Source: Thermoanaerobaculia bacterium
Lineage (GTDB): Bacteria > Acidobacteriota > Thermoanaerobaculia > Multivoradales > JAHZIX01
Direction of reading: 5' to 3'
DNA length: 42,548 nt
NCBI GenBank assembly: GCA_027069135.1
Contig: JALXFE010000465.1
Span: 1 to 42,548 of the forward strand
In this document: positions 32,109-41,134 of the stretch, one piece after another
Layout of the letters: each line of letters starts with the position of its first letter
Position numbering within the stretch: the stretch's first letter is position 1
Program-made: the position numbers and the translations under genes
The notes under the pieces: model-generated
What the model was told of the DNA's origin: nothing
What the model saw: only the letters and a program-made list of their open reading frames with translations
Databases searched by the model: none

Positions 32109-35100
32109 ATGAGGCTCCGTGCCCAACCTCTTGTGTGGACTCTGGCCTTCACAATCGCTACCGCAGCCGCTGCCGGCCCCAGACTGCTCAAGGATCTGGA
32201 GCCCGGAACCATCTCCTTGCAAATCCCGTCCTTCCAACTTCTGGCGGCGGGGTCGCAAGCATTCTTCCTGAATTTCCTCCCGGAGCGGGGAATAGGGCTC
32301 TGGACAACGAGCGGAGCTCCCGGAGGAACTCAGCTGATTCGGGACCTTGCCCGCGGTGGCGGCGGCTCAGGTATATCCGCCCCCCTCGTCCTCGGTGATC
32401 GACTGATCTTCGCTCTAAAGAATCGGAATCTTGGCCAGGAGTTGTGGGTGGCGGACAGCAGCGCCCAGGGGGCCCGGCCCCTGAAAGACATCTGCCCCGG
32501 CGCCTGCTGGGGGGTCGACCAGGTCTTGGGCATCAATGCCGGGAAGGTCTTCTTCGATGGAATAGATCCCGAATTTGGAAACCGTCTCTGGACGACCGAT
32601 GGGACTGCCGAGGGGACTCAACCGGTCAAGGATTTGTTCCAGGGACCCCTCGATGGGGCGATCACCTTCTGGGCACCCCTGGGCCCCGGCTTCGTCTTCG
32701 CCACCCGTACCTTTGAGAGTCCCACCAAGACCCTCTGGCAGACGGATGGAACGAGTGAGGGAACCCGCATCATCCGCGACTTCGACGAGACCCCCATTCT
32801 TCTCGGAGCGTCCTCCGAAGCTCTCGGCGACCAGGTTCTCTTTCGCCTCGTCGAGCCGGGGATCCCGGAAGCCCTTTGGATCACCGACACCACGGCCCCG
32901 GGAACCCACCTCCTGCGGACTCTGCCTACCGACGATGGTTTCCATAGGAGGATCCAGTCGGCGGTAGCATCCGACGGAAATGTGTTCTTCTTTGTCTTCA
33001 AAGAGCAGGAAGACAACTACGGAGCTTCCGATTGTGAGCTCTGGAAAAGCGACGGCACAACGGTTGGTACAACCCGAATCATCAGCCTCCGGGAGCTCCG
33101 GGGGACAGGTGATGGCCAGCCTCCTCCGGCCCAATGTCCTTTCGAGTTTGCGGCCCTCGGTGGCCGGATTTTCTTCAGCTTCTCCTCCCCCGAGTCCGGA
33201 AATGAGCTCTGGGCCACCGATGGGACCGCCACGGGAACGGGGCTCTTTGCGGACCTCCTTCCCGGCGAAGCGGGGAGCTATCCGGCGATGTTGACTCGCT
33301 TCCAAGATCGCCTCTGGTTTAGGGCCCGGAACGGCACGGCTGTCCAGCTCCTTACCAGCGATGGCACGGTTTCGGGAACGCGAGCGATCCAGGCTCTCGA
33401 CCGAGTAGGATCGTTCCTCCCTTTCTCCGAGCAGATGCTGGTCTCAGTTTTCTCCCCGGACAGAAGATCCGAGTTGTGGCTCACCGACGGTACCGAAACG
33501 GGCACGACCCTCGCCTACCAGGCTCCTCCGATCCCGGGCTCTTCTTCCTCCAACCAATTTCTACGAATCGGCGACCGGATCCTCTTTTCCGCCAGAACCA
33601 ACTCCACCGGCTCGGAGCCTTGGACGACGGACGGTACCCCGGAAGGCACGGAAATCCTGGACTTGAGCCCTGGCCTCGCTTCGACATCCACCGAAGGAAT
33701 CCGCAGATTTGGCCGGCGAGCCTACTTCACATCTGGCTCGGCTCTTTGGCGAAGCGACGGAACCGCCCGAGGTACCCGCAAGCTGGCGGACCTCGCACAA
33801 GGCAACGGCATTCCTTTAGGAGGCTTTGTGTATCTGGCCCGAGAAGGGGGCCTGGAGGAAGGCTATGAGCTCTGGCGAACCGACGGAACCGCCGAAGGGA
33901 CTTCTTTGGTCAAGGACATCTTCCCCGGTTCCTCCCACGACCCGGAGTATCCGGACGAGCAGATCGCCCATTCCTCCTTCCCCCGCCTCCTCGAGCGTTT
34001 GGGGGATAGGATTATCTTTGTCGCCGCGGATTCCTCCCATGGCAGGGAGCTTTGGGTGACCGATGGGACGAGCTCCGGGACCCTGCTGCTCGCAGACCTT
34101 TCGCCCGGGTCCAACTCCAGCTATATCGCTCAGACCACCTTGTTGGGCGATCGCCTCTTCTTCTCCGTCGGGGGTACTCTCGGGGTCACCGACGGCACTC
34201 CCACCGGTACTCGCCTGCTCGTGGAACCTCCCGTGCGCGCTTTTCGTACTCTATCGTCCCTGGTGGCATTCCGTGGCCGGCTCATGGCGGTGGCGTTCCG
34301 CACGAGATCAGACCTATCCACTTCAGTGTCTCTGTGGAGCAGCGACGGAACCCCGGCGGGAACCCTTAAGGCTTTCGATTTCCCGGAGACCCTGGAGCTC
34401 CAAAGCGGACTCACGGTGGTGGGATCCCACCTCTTTCTGGCGGCCTGGGACCGGGAGCGGGGAACGGAGCTTTGGAGCACCGACGGCACCGCCGAGAGCC
34501 TCACCCGGGTAAGAGACATCTTTCCAGGCAACCAAGGCTCCAACCCCCTGAATTTTCAAGCCGTGGATGGGGTACTCCTCTTCGCTGCCGAAACCCCCGG
34601 CGAAGGCTATGAGCTCTGGCGTAGCGATGGCACAGAGGAAGGTACCCGGTCCGTCAGCAGCCTCGAGCCCGGAGTCGGATCATCGCTACCCGGAGGCTTT
34701 ACTCCTCTCGGCGACCAGGTGCTTTTTTCCGCCTACCAATCCAGCTCCGGCCGCGAGCTCTGGGCCGTTGCTCGCGACGAAATCCGTGCCTCCTGCTCTC
34801 CCGGACCCGGTCGCCTTTGCCTGGCGAAGGGTCGTTTTGAGGTGGTGGTGGACTGGCACAACCAACGTACCGGTGCCCGAGGGACAGGAACCAGCGCCGG
34901 CTTCAGTGACGACACCGGCTTCTTCTCCTTCTTCAACGAAGCCAATGTCGAGCTACTGGTCAAGATGCTCGACGGCCGACAGAGCAATGGTCGACATTGG
35001 TTCTTCTCCGGGGCCCTCTCCGATGTCGAGTACTGGACCACGGTGACGGATTTCCAAACCGGTCGAGTGGAGACCTTCCACAATCCCCCCTTCAACATCT

Positions 35101-35603
35101 GCGGCCGGGGAGAGACTCGGATCTTCGATGATCTCGACGTCACCCCTGCTGCTCCGCTTTTCTTTCAAAAGTCCTCGACGGTTCCCCCGCCCGCCCCCGA
35201 GATCCTTGCCGCCTCCGAGACAGATTGCTCCATCGGACCGGAGGCCCTCCGCCTCCGTCAGGATCGTTTCGCCGTCGAGGTCTCCTGGCACAATCACCGA
35301 AACGGCGCTACGGGTAAGGGCACGCCGGTGGCCGGCACCGACCAGAGCGGCTATTTCTGGTTCTTCAACCCGGATAACCTGGAGCTGACGGTCAAGCTTC
35401 TCGACGGCACCACCAACAACGGCCATTTCTGGTTCTTCTCCGGCGGCCTCTCGGACGTGGAGTACGAGATCAAGGTCACCGACACGACGACCTGCCGCCA
35501 GAAGATCTACCTCAACCCCCCAGGAGAAATCTGCGGCCAGTCGGATCTCTTTGCTTTCGGCGCTTCCACCGAGCCGACGAGCCGGGGGCCGGCCCAGGAG
35601 TGA
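32109..35603 (+). CDS. Secreted ELWxTDGTxxGT-repeat protein with two copies of a C-terminal domain
   Basis: 1164 residues. A short signal peptide (RLRAQPLVWTLAFTIATAAA) leads into about 17 repeats of roughly 50 residues, each marked by ELWxTDGTxxGT or a variant: RLWTTDGTAEGT, TLWQTDGTSEGT, ELWATDGTATGT, ELWLTDGTETGT, ELWRTDGTAEGT and others, then a 'LF.A...GxELW' strand. Such repeats form beta-propeller-like solenoids in secreted proteins of Acidobacteria and Myxococcota. The C-terminus carries two copies of a domain of about 110 residues (near 34789-35130 and 35221-35570) with GRFEVVVDWHNQRTG or RFAVEVSWHNHRNG, a FFSFFN/FWFFNxxNxEL element, VKxLDG and a WFFSGxLSDVEY core. The same domain ends the Calx-beta protein. 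No enzyme motif is seen. Confidence 0.88.
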   Translation: MRLRAQPLVWTLAFTIATAAAAGPRLLKDLEPGTISLQIPSFQLLAAGSQAFFLNFLPERGIGLWTTSGAPGGTQLIRDLARGGGGSGISAPLVLGDRLIFALKNRNLGQELWVADSSAQGARPLKDICPGACWGVDQVLGINAGKVFFDGIDPEFGNRLWTTDGTAEGTQPVKDLFQGPLDGAITFWAPLGPGFVFATRTFESPTKTLWQTDGTSEGTRIIRDFDETPILLGASSEALGDQVLFRLVEPGIPEALWITDTTAPGTHLLRTLPTDDGFHRRIQSAVASDGNVFFFVFKEQEDNYGASDCELWKSDGTTVGTTRIISLRELRGTGDGQPPPAQCPFEFAALGGRIFFSFSSPESGNELWATDGTATGTGLFADLLPGEAGSYPAMLTRFQDRLWFRARNGTAVQLLTSDGTVSGTRAIQALDRVGSFLPFSEQMLVSVFSPDRRSELWLTDGTETGTTLAYQAPPIPGSSSSNQFLRIGDRILFSARTNSTGSEPWTTDGTPEGTEILDLSPGLASTSTEGIRRFGRRAYFTSGSALWRSDGTARGTRKLADLAQGNGIPLGGFVYLAREGGLEEGYELWRTDGTAEGTSLVKDIFPGSSHDPEYPDEQIAHSSFPRLLERLGDRIIFVAADSSHGRELWVTDGTSSGTLLLADLSPGSNSSYIAQTTLLGDRLFFSVGGTLGVTDGTPTGTRLLVEPPVRAFRTLSSLVAFRGRLMAVAFRTRSDLSTSVSLWSSDGTPAGTLKAFDFPETLELQSGLTVVGSHLFLAAWDRERGTELWSTDGTAESLTRVRDIFPGNQGSNPLNFQAVDGVLLFAAETPGEGYELWRSDGTEEGTRSVSSLEPGVGSSLPGGFTPLGDQVLFSAYQSSSGRELWAVARDEIRASCSPGPGRLCLAKGRFEVVVDWHNQRTGARGTGTSAGFSDDTGFFSFFNEANVELLVKMLDGRQSNGRHWFFSGALSDVEYWTTVTDFQTGRVETFHNPPFNICGRGETRIFDDLDVTPAAPLFFQKSSTVPPPAPEILAASETDCSIGPEALRLRQDRFAVEVSWHNHRNGATGKGTPVAGTDQSGYFWFFNPDNLELTVKLLDGTTNNGHFWFFSGGLSDVEYEIKVTDTTTCRQKIYLNPPGEICGQSDLFAFGASTEPTSRGPAQE

Positions 35604-35626
35604 GAGCAGGGAAGAGTCACCAACCG

Positions 35627-35671
35627 CCGGGGCTTAAGCCCCGGGCTGTTTTCGAGCCCGCCTGAAGGCGG
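35627..35671. repeat. 18-base perfect palindrome followed by a second hairpin
   Basis: CCGGGGCTTAAGCCCCGG (35627-35644) is a perfect palindrome; after GCTGTTTTCGAGC comes CCGCC-TGAA-GGCGG (35658-35671). The pair sits between the convergent ends of the ELWxTDGT gene and the hybrid kinase. It may be a bidirectional terminator or a REP-like dispersed element. Confidence 0.6.
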
Positions 35672-35760
35672 CCCGGGACTCAAAGAAGCCTGTGGATCCG
35701 AGGTCAACCCAAATCTTGACTCATCGGGTCGGAAGTGCGAGCAGGAGCACCGCTAGGCTT

Positions 35761-37875
35761 CTATAAGCCTGGAGCCTCCTGCTCTGCTAGAACCGCGACC
35801 TTCCGCCGGATCCCTCGCCGACCAGGGTCTCCCTGGGAAACGGCGACCTCGAGGACTCTCTGGCCCAGGAGATCCGGCTCGTAGGGCTTTTCGAGGTACC
35901 CGGCCAGCCCATCGAAGAACTTCGAGGCCTCTTCTTCCAAACGGGCACTGCATAGGATGACCTTCACGCCGGACCGGATAAGGCGCAGCTCCTGGAGTGT
36001 TTCTCTACCACCGAGCCCGGGCATATTGAGATCGAGAAGCACGACGTCTATCTCTTCGGCATGTTTAGCGAAGATGCTGATGGCACTCCGGCCGTTCTCA
36101 GCAAGCAGGACTTTGAAACCTAGAACTTTCAAGCTGGCCTTGGCAACGAGGCGGCAGGTCTCGTCATCATCGACGACCAGGACCGTCCCGGGGCTGGGCC
36201 GGGCACCGGACGCGGGCGTGTTCTCTCCCTCCGCGATATTCCTCGCCCCGACCACCGCACCGTTCGATGCAGGCAGGAGCAACCGGAAGGTAGACCCCGC
36301 TCCCTCCTCGCTACGTACCCGGATGGCTCCTCGGTGGCCTCGAACGATCCCGAGCACCGAGGCCATCCCGAGCCCTCGCCCCTCCGGCTTGGTGGTGAAG
36401 AAAGGTTCAAAGAGCTGTCGGCGGGTCGCAGCGTTCATCCCGCAGCCGTCGTCCGAGACCTCGACAAAGACATACCGACCCGGATCCACAGGGTTGCTGA
36501 GATCCTCTTGCGAGTCTGCGATCTCTTCAACGCCTGTGAACACGCAGATCGTTCCGCCTCGGTCGCCAAGAGCATCGGAGGCGTTGGTGATCAGGTTCAT
36601 GATCACCTGCCGAATCTGGAGGGTATCGATCTCGACGACGGGCAGCTCGGCGGCGGTACCGGACAACGACAGACGAGCCTTGCTCGAGATCGAGGCTCCG
36701 AGCAATGGTTCCATCTCCTTGACCAACCGCCCCAGATCGCTGGCCTCGAGGACAAGGCTGCCGCGTCCAGCGGAAGCCAGCATCTGCTTGACCAACTCGG
36801 CGCTGAGCTTCGCTGCGGAGACAGCTGCCTCAACATAGCTCCGGGCCGAAGAATCGGGAGGCAATTCGTTCAAGGCGAGGCTGGCGTTGCCCAGCACCCC
36901 TACCAGGAGATTGTTGAAATCATGGGCGATACCACCCGTGAGGACGTGGAGGCTCTCCAGTTTCTGGGCTTCCTGAAGGCGCGACTCGAGGGCAATCCAG
37001 GCCCGCGCTCTACGCGTCTCGTAGACGATCAGGAGCAGAAAGACAACGAAGACCGCACCGACCATGAGGACGATCTGGATCATGGAAGAGCGCCGCTGTG
37101 CGTCCAGGCCCGGTGCGGTCGAGAGGACCACCTCGTCGATCTGACCCTCGAGGGCACGAATTTCCTCCAGGATTCGTCCGAAGCGTAGAGAGCTCTGAGA
37201 CGTTGCGAGCTCGAGCTCGAGGGTGCCCTCCATGGCCTCGAAGATAAGGTCCCGGTAGTCCTCGATAGCCCCGAGCAACGGCGACGGAAGCGATGCGGAG
37301 GGCAGTGCCTGAATACTCCGAGCTAGCATTTCCGTGTCGTGGAGCAACTGCTCGGCGTGCCCCATATTGAGGGAGTTGCTGAATTCCTGCTCCCTCAATT
37401 GGATATCCGCGAAACGTAGCCTCAACTCGGGCAGATGCTCGAGCAGTACCCTGATGGAACCTTCGACGCCTTCCAGGTCCTGAAGGAGGCCCGGCTCTCC
37501 GGCTCGCCCCAGCCGCTCTAGAATTTTGATGGAGCTGTCCACCGCAGATCGATACCGACGGACCGTCTCCTGGACAATTGCCAGCTGCCCCGCGATCTCA
37601 GCGCCGTGGTAACTCCCCTCGAGGACTTGCCAACCTTCGTCGGCCTCGACCATTCGCTCTTCGAAACGCTGTACCGGATCCGCACCACCCTGGAGCAACA
37701 GGGTCGATTCCTCGTTGCGGGCGAGGAGGATGAGCCGCTCGACGCGCGCCAAGGAGGTCTTGAATCTCAGGTAGCGGCGTTGCTCCTCGAGAAGGGAATC
37801 CTGAGCAATCTTGTATCGGGAAGTCACGAAGCTCAGACAAAGGACGAGCAGGATCGCAGTGGCGATCAGCCCCAC
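35761..37875 (-). CDS. Membrane hybrid histidine kinase with C-terminal receiver
   Basis: 704 residues from a GTG at 37875; the open frame runs further upstream without a normal start, so a few N-terminal residues could be missing. Order: TM1 at residues 1-18 (IATAILLVLCLSFVTS); a helical extracytoplasmic sensor of about 250 residues; TM2 near 270-290 (VLMVGAVFVVFLLLIVYE); HisKA with GGIAHDFNNLL as H-box; HATPase_c with N-box MNLITNASDAL, DDGCGM and FEPFFTTKPEGRGLGMA; receiver with TVLVVDDDE, phospho-acceptor Asp in VVLLDLNMPG and Lys in YLEKPYEP. The HDFNNLL class phosphorylates its own receiver. It is 64 bases downstream of the YHS lipoprotein gene on the same strand. No separate response regulator is adjacent. 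Confidence 0.93.
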   Translation of the reverse strand: MGLIATAILLVLCLSFVTSRYKIAQDSLLEEQRRYLRFKTSLARVERLILLARNEESTLLLQGGADPVQRFEERMVEADEGWQVLEGSYHGAEIAGQLAIVQETVRRYRSAVDSSIKILERLGRAGEPGLLQDLEGVEGSIRVLLEHLPELRLRFADIQLREQEFSNSLNMGHAEQLLHDTEMLARSIQALPSASLPSPLLGAIEDYRDLIFEAMEGTLELELATSQSSLRFGRILEEIRALEGQIDEVVLSTAPGLDAQRRSSMIQIVLMVGAVFVVFLLLIVYETRRARAWIALESRLQEAQKLESLHVLTGGIAHDFNNLLVGVLGNASLALNELPPDSSARSYVEAAVSAAKLSAELVKQMLASAGRGSLVLEASDLGRLVKEMEPLLGASISSKARLSLSGTAAELPVVEIDTLQIRQVIMNLITNASDALGDRGGTICVFTGVEEIADSQEDLSNPVDPGRYVFVEVSDDGCGMNAATRRQLFEPFFTTKPEGRGLGMASVLGIVRGHRGAIRVRSEEGAGSTFRLLLPASNGAVVGARNIAEGENTPASGARPSPGTVLVVDDDETCRLVAKASLKVLGFKVLLAENGRSAISIFAKHAEEIDVVLLDLNMPGLGGRETLQELRLIRSGVKVILCSARLEEEASKFFDGLAGYLEKPYEPDLLGQRVLEVAVSQGDPGRRGIRRKVAVLAEQEAPGL

Positions 37876-37939
37876 GATGGCTCGTGAGCGGTAAACCTTC
37901 CCGAGGTCCCGTTGCGTGCTTTGGGGGTTGTAGAGCAGC

Positions 37940-38476
37940 TCACTCCTCCAACTGCTGTGCGGTCTTTTTCCGAATCTGCGGCCAATTTGCTACGACCCGC
38001 GCGAAATTGGCATCTTCGTCGCCCAGGAATTTGCTTTGGACGTCCCTGTTGAGGAAGACGTGGAGCCGGTCATCGCGGATCATCCAGACTTCGGGGTCGC
38101 CATCGAACTTTTTCCCCAGGACGATACCGAAGGTGCAAAAACCGCCGTGGTGGGGCACGTAGCGGGTCGGCTGCTCGAGGAACGCGGTGCGGTGGGTCTC
38201 ATCGGCAAATAGATACGTGGCTCCATCCCAGCTCACGTAGATGTCCTCGTGACCGGGAACCGCTTGGCCGTCTTCGAAATAGGCGACCGGATCGTAGCCC
38301 CGGAGGCCACGGCCACGCTCATCCAGATTCAAATCCGGCCGCGGGGGACGGGCCGCGGAGGTGTCCGCCGTCGTTCCTTGTGGGGCCAGGTCTGCTGCCG
38401 GCTCCGGGCTCGGGCCACAGCTGACGAGGGCTAGAATGCCGGCCAGGACCGGGATGAGCCGTATGTTGATCTTCAT
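37940..38476 (-). CDS. YHS-domain lipoprotein
   Basis: 178 residues. N-terminus MKINIRLIPVLAGILALVSC is a lipoprotein signal with the lipobox LVSC, so Cys20 is the lipid anchor. After a Pro/Ala-rich linker, a YHS domain spans about residues 58-140: GLRGYDPVAYFEDGQAVPGH, YVSWDGATYLFADETHRTAF and PTRYVPHHGGFCTFGI. YHS domains are linked to metal handling, often copper, in the periplasm. The gene precedes the membrane hybrid kinase on the same strand, which makes it a candidate signal-input protein. No catalytic role is visible. Confidence 0.85.
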   Translation of the reverse strand: MKINIRLIPVLAGILALVSCGPSPEPAADLAPQGTTADTSAARPPRPDLNLDERGRGLRGYDPVAYFEDGQAVPGHEDIYVSWDGATYLFADETHRTAFLEQPTRYVPHHGGFCTFGIVLGKKFDGDPEVWMIRDDRLHVFLNRDVQSKFLGDEDANFARVVANWPQIRKKTAQQLEE

Positions 38477-38596
38477 CGGACGTGTAACTCTTGGCAGGGC
38501 CTCTGATCCAGAGATCGGTTATGCTCCAAAGTATAGCTACGACCAACGTAAGGCACAATTCGGCTCCGATAAGCTCGAGGAAAAGGAGGGCTCGAA

Positions 38597-39313
38597 GTGC
38601 AGCAAGAGATCTACTTCCGCCAACTTCTAGCGGGACGCGAGCTAGCTCAAGCGAATCCGGCAGCGGGCCAGATGCGCAATTTCATGTATCTGATCGGGGA
38701 TCCGGCCAAACGGGAGGCGGTCATCGTAGATCCTGCCTGGGACGTCATGAGCCTCCTGAAGGTCGCTCAGGAGGACGGTTACAACGTGGTCGGTGCCCTG
38801 GTGACCCACTACCACCCGGACCATTGCGGCGGCAGCCTCTTCGGATTCAAAGTGGAGGGGATCGCCCGGCTGCTGGAGGAGCAGGGCATGCCGATCTTCG
38901 TCAACAAGCACGAGGCCGACGGCCTCAAGAAAGTGACGGGAGTTTCCGATACCGACCTTCACAAAGTGGACGATGGCGACACCACCCGAGTTGGAGACGT
39001 GGAAGTCCGCTTCCTCCACACCCCAGGGCACACCCCCGGGAGCCAATGCTTCATGATCGGCAACCGCCTGGTGGCCGGTGACACCCTCTTCGTCCAGGGC
39101 TGTGGACGGGTCGACCTCCCCGGCGGCGACCCGGAGGCCATGTACTACTCCCTCACCGGCAAGCTCGCCAAGCTGCCGCCGGACACCATCCTCTACCCCG
39201 GCCACGACTACGGCGGCTCCCCGACCTCCACCATCGCCGACGAGCTACGCCAGAACTACTACCTCAAGGTCCATTCCCTCGAGGATTGGCGACGGTTGAT
39301 GGGCCTCGCCTGA
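38597..39313 (+). CDS. MBL-fold hydrolase (glyoxalase II-like)
   Basis: 238 residues from GTG 38597; AAAAGGAGGG ends seven bases before it. The metallo-beta-lactamase fold motifs are complete: THYHPDHCGG (H-x-H-x-D-H), FLHTPGHTPGSQCFMI with the third metal His, AGDTLFVQGCGRVDLPGG with the bridging Asp, and LYPGHDYGG with the final His. The layout and GCGRVDLPGGDPEAMY match glyoxalase II/persulfide dioxygenase-type enzymes: the former hydrolyses S-lactoylglutathione, the latter oxidises glutathione persulfide. Glutathione usage is unproven here, so the substrate is open. It is divergent from the YHS lipoprotein gene. Confidence 0.9.
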   Translation: MQQEIYFRQLLAGRELAQANPAAGQMRNFMYLIGDPAKREAVIVDPAWDVMSLLKVAQEDGYNVVGALVTHYHPDHCGGSLFGFKVEGIARLLEEQGMPIFVNKHEADGLKKVTGVSDTDLHKVDDGDTTRVGDVEVRFLHTPGHTPGSQCFMIGNRLVAGDTLFVQGCGRVDLPGGDPEAMYYSLTGKLAKLPPDTILYPGHDYGGSPTSTIADELRQNYYLKVHSLEDWRRLMGLA

Positions 39314-39537
39314 AGCCTCTAAGCCCCGAGAACAAACCCTCCTCACCTTTCCTCACTCCCTCCCGGGCACTTCCTCACACTTCCTAACGGTCTGCTGCCT
39401 ATCGCGGCTAAGGCCTTCCGACCACAGTGACATCAACAGCTAGAGCACGGCTCTTGTAGCAGGCTCAGTAGACACGACCCGGAGCCTGATTTGCGGCGCA
39501 GGCACAGTGCCTCATCACCAGAAGGGGGTAGAACCAG

Positions 39538-40749
39538 ATGCTTCAATCTCATCACTCCAAAGCTTCCGTCTCCCCGCAGGGAGAACCCACGTCGAGGGTA
39601 GGCATGCTGGGGGTTCGCTGGAGCCGCTACGGCCTGGTCATTCTCTTCTTCCTCGTTGTTGCAATCTTGCGCGGTGTCTTCGTGGATGGAATCGACGGTT
39701 CGAGGCCGGAGCTCCGGAACCTGCCCACTCCACAAGCCACCAACGCCAGCCTCGAAGAGCTAGCCGTCGCGCCCACGGGTGGTGACGCACGCCCTCCCAC
39801 TCTCAATCTATCGGGCCCGTTGCGTATCGAGGCCGAGCCTTCGGGAAATCTCTTTGTGGTCGAGGATTGGGGCGCCGTAGACGAGACCCTGCGGCTTCTT
39901 TCGAAAAAAGGTGAACTCCTGCGAACCTTCCCTCCCACAAGTGCCCCTTTCGCCCGGTCCATTACTGACCTCGTGGCATCAAGAGACCGACTCCTGGTCG
40001 CCGATCTCATCGCTGGTGCGATCCATACTCTGGACCGTAGAACCGATCGGTGGACTACCATCCAACACGATCCGGCGCCCTATCGAATCGAGGTCGATCG
40101 AGCCGGCGACCTCATCACGATGCACATTGGCGAGATGGCGCTCTTCACAAGAAACTCGGCGAGTGGTGAGGAATCGGCCTCTTTCGGCGAGCTCCTTGTC
40201 GACCCGGAAGAGCACTCTCTGGTTCTCGATGGCTTCGTCACCCGCGCGGGGAAACGGATGATCTACGCCGGCAAGCATCTAGGGATTATTGCTTCCTACT
40301 TCACAGGAGGTGAGCTCGAATACCTGGTGCAGACGATATCGAATCCTCCGATTCCAATCGTGATGCGAGGAAAGAACCGATCCCGGTCAGTGCAGAGAAA
40401 TCCGCTACCGGCGACCCTGGACGTCACCGCCGATGAGGAGACCATCTATCACCTGGCCCCCCGATTAGTCGGCCTTCGGGTCCGCGCTGGAATAGACCTC
40501 TACAAGGCGTCGAACGGCAGCTATTACCGCACCTTCTTACTGCCAGCAGATCAAAAATGGTCATCGATCACCATGGGAAACGATGCCCTTTATGCTGCCG
40601 GAACACAGTCGATAATCTCGTGGCCGAAAGCTGAGCTCTCGGCCACCTCGAATTCTACCAAGACTCCGACTGGACGAGTGATCGTTCTGATCGGTCCAGA
40701 AGAAAAAGCCCCTGAAAACATTCAGGAGAAAGGAGGAATCGATGTGTAA
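39538..40749 (+). CDS. Membrane-anchored six-bladed beta-propeller-like protein
   Basis: 403 residues; GAAGGGGG lies upstream of ATG 39538 (a second Met at residue 23 is possible). One transmembrane helix at about residues 31-48 (YGLVILFFLVVAILRGV) leaves a short cytoplasmic N-terminus. The outer part looks like an NHL/six-bladed propeller: PLRIEAEPSGNLFVVEDWG, LRLLSKKGELLRTF, SRDRLLVADLIAGAIHTLDR, PYRIEVDRAGDLITMH, YLVQTISNPPIPIV and TLDVTADEETIYHLAPRL, then SSITMGNDALYAAG. Related propellers in Bacteroidetes occur beside NVEALA peptides. Here a decayed and two intact small Cys-peptides and a MauE-like protein follow on the same strand, suggesting a functional unit. Assignment rests on repeat pattern only. 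Confidence 0.75.
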   Translation: MLQSHHSKASVSPQGEPTSRVGMLGVRWSRYGLVILFFLVVAILRGVFVDGIDGSRPELRNLPTPQATNASLEELAVAPTGGDARPPTLNLSGPLRIEAEPSGNLFVVEDWGAVDETLRLLSKKGELLRTFPPTSAPFARSITDLVASRDRLLVADLIAGAIHTLDRRTDRWTTIQHDPAPYRIEVDRAGDLITMHIGEMALFTRNSASGEESASFGELLVDPEEHSLVLDGFVTRAGKRMIYAGKHLGIIASYFTGGELEYLVQTISNPPIPIVMRGKNRSRSVQRNPLPATLDVTADEETIYHLAPRLVGLRVRAGIDLYKASNGSYYRTFLLPADQKWSSITMGNDALYAAGTQSIISWPKAELSATSNSTKTPTGRVIVLIGPEEKAPENIQEKGGIDV

Positions 40750-40868
40750 AGACTTCCAATCTGCCAAGTATCCTCTCAGCGATCGTCTTCGCGGCAGCGT
40801 GAACCACTGCGGAGGCAGATGCAGCCAAAGCCACCAACACCTGTAACGACAGCAGGAGTCTTTGTTAG
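40742..40868 (+). pseudogene. Decayed third copy of the small Cys-X6-Cys peptide
   Basis: AAAGGAGG (40729-40736) and ATG 40742 overlap the propeller stop (ATGTGTAA), an ideal start. The frame from this ATG gives only 34 unrelated residues. Shifting by one base after the third codon gives a leader (SNLPSILSAIVFAAA), a TGA stop, then TTAEADAAKATNT and CNDSRSLC, ending at TAG 40866-40868. The hydrophobic leader, the TAEA element and C-x6-C spacing match both intact peptides downstream. I infer a peptide gene broken by a frameshift and an in-frame stop, perhaps also truncated. Sequencing error could account for the frameshift. A 34-residue peptide translated from the strong site is the alternative. 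Confidence 0.55.
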
Positions 40869-40942
40869 ATGTTAGCTGGGGTCTACAGATCTCTCAAACC
40901 CCTCTGTCTTTTACCAACAAACAAACACAAGGACCCAAAGAA

Positions 40943-41134
40943 ATGAAACGAGCACTCAATGCGATCAAAGCCACCCTCTTACTAACCGCCTTCGCAGCAA
41001 CGACATGGGCTGTTACCAGCACCGAACCGGCATCAGCCGGAGGTGTTCTAAAATGCTCCGGGTCCGGACACTCTTGCCATGTCAAGGTCAACGGAGTTAC
41101 TTATCATTCCAAGGTCGACAAGCCCTCCGTATAA
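40943..41134 (+). CDS. Small secreted Cys-X6-Cys peptide 1
   Basis: 63 residues from ATG 40943, AAGGA nine bases upstream. The basic start (MKRALNAIKA) and hydrophobic stretch TLLLTAFAATTWAVT form a leader, followed by EPASAGG at about 28-34, which could be cut by signal peptidase (ASA) or after the Gly-Gly. The core has two cysteines, C38 and C45 (KCSGSGHSCHV), then NGVTYHSK. It aligns without gaps to the next gene product: shared residues include M1, K2, L5, K9, A10, G33, G34, C38, G40, C45, N50, G51, T53 and K57. No known family is certain. The leader-core layout resembles NVEALA-type peptides of Bacteroidetes. Likely exported, with a C38-C45 disulfide. Confidence 0.75.
   Translation: MKRALNAIKATLLLTAFAATTWAVTSTEPASAGGVLKCSGSGHSCHVKVNGVTYHSKVDKPSV

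Noticed and set aside
36334-37188. Plus-strand ORFs inside the hybrid kinase gene
   Set aside because: Shadow frames of a well-supported minus-strand gene.
40862-41134. Peptide 1 with an upstream TTG start (90 residues)
   Set aside because: The extra 27 residues lack a ribosome site, and the gapless alignment with peptide 2 starts at the internal ATG 40943.
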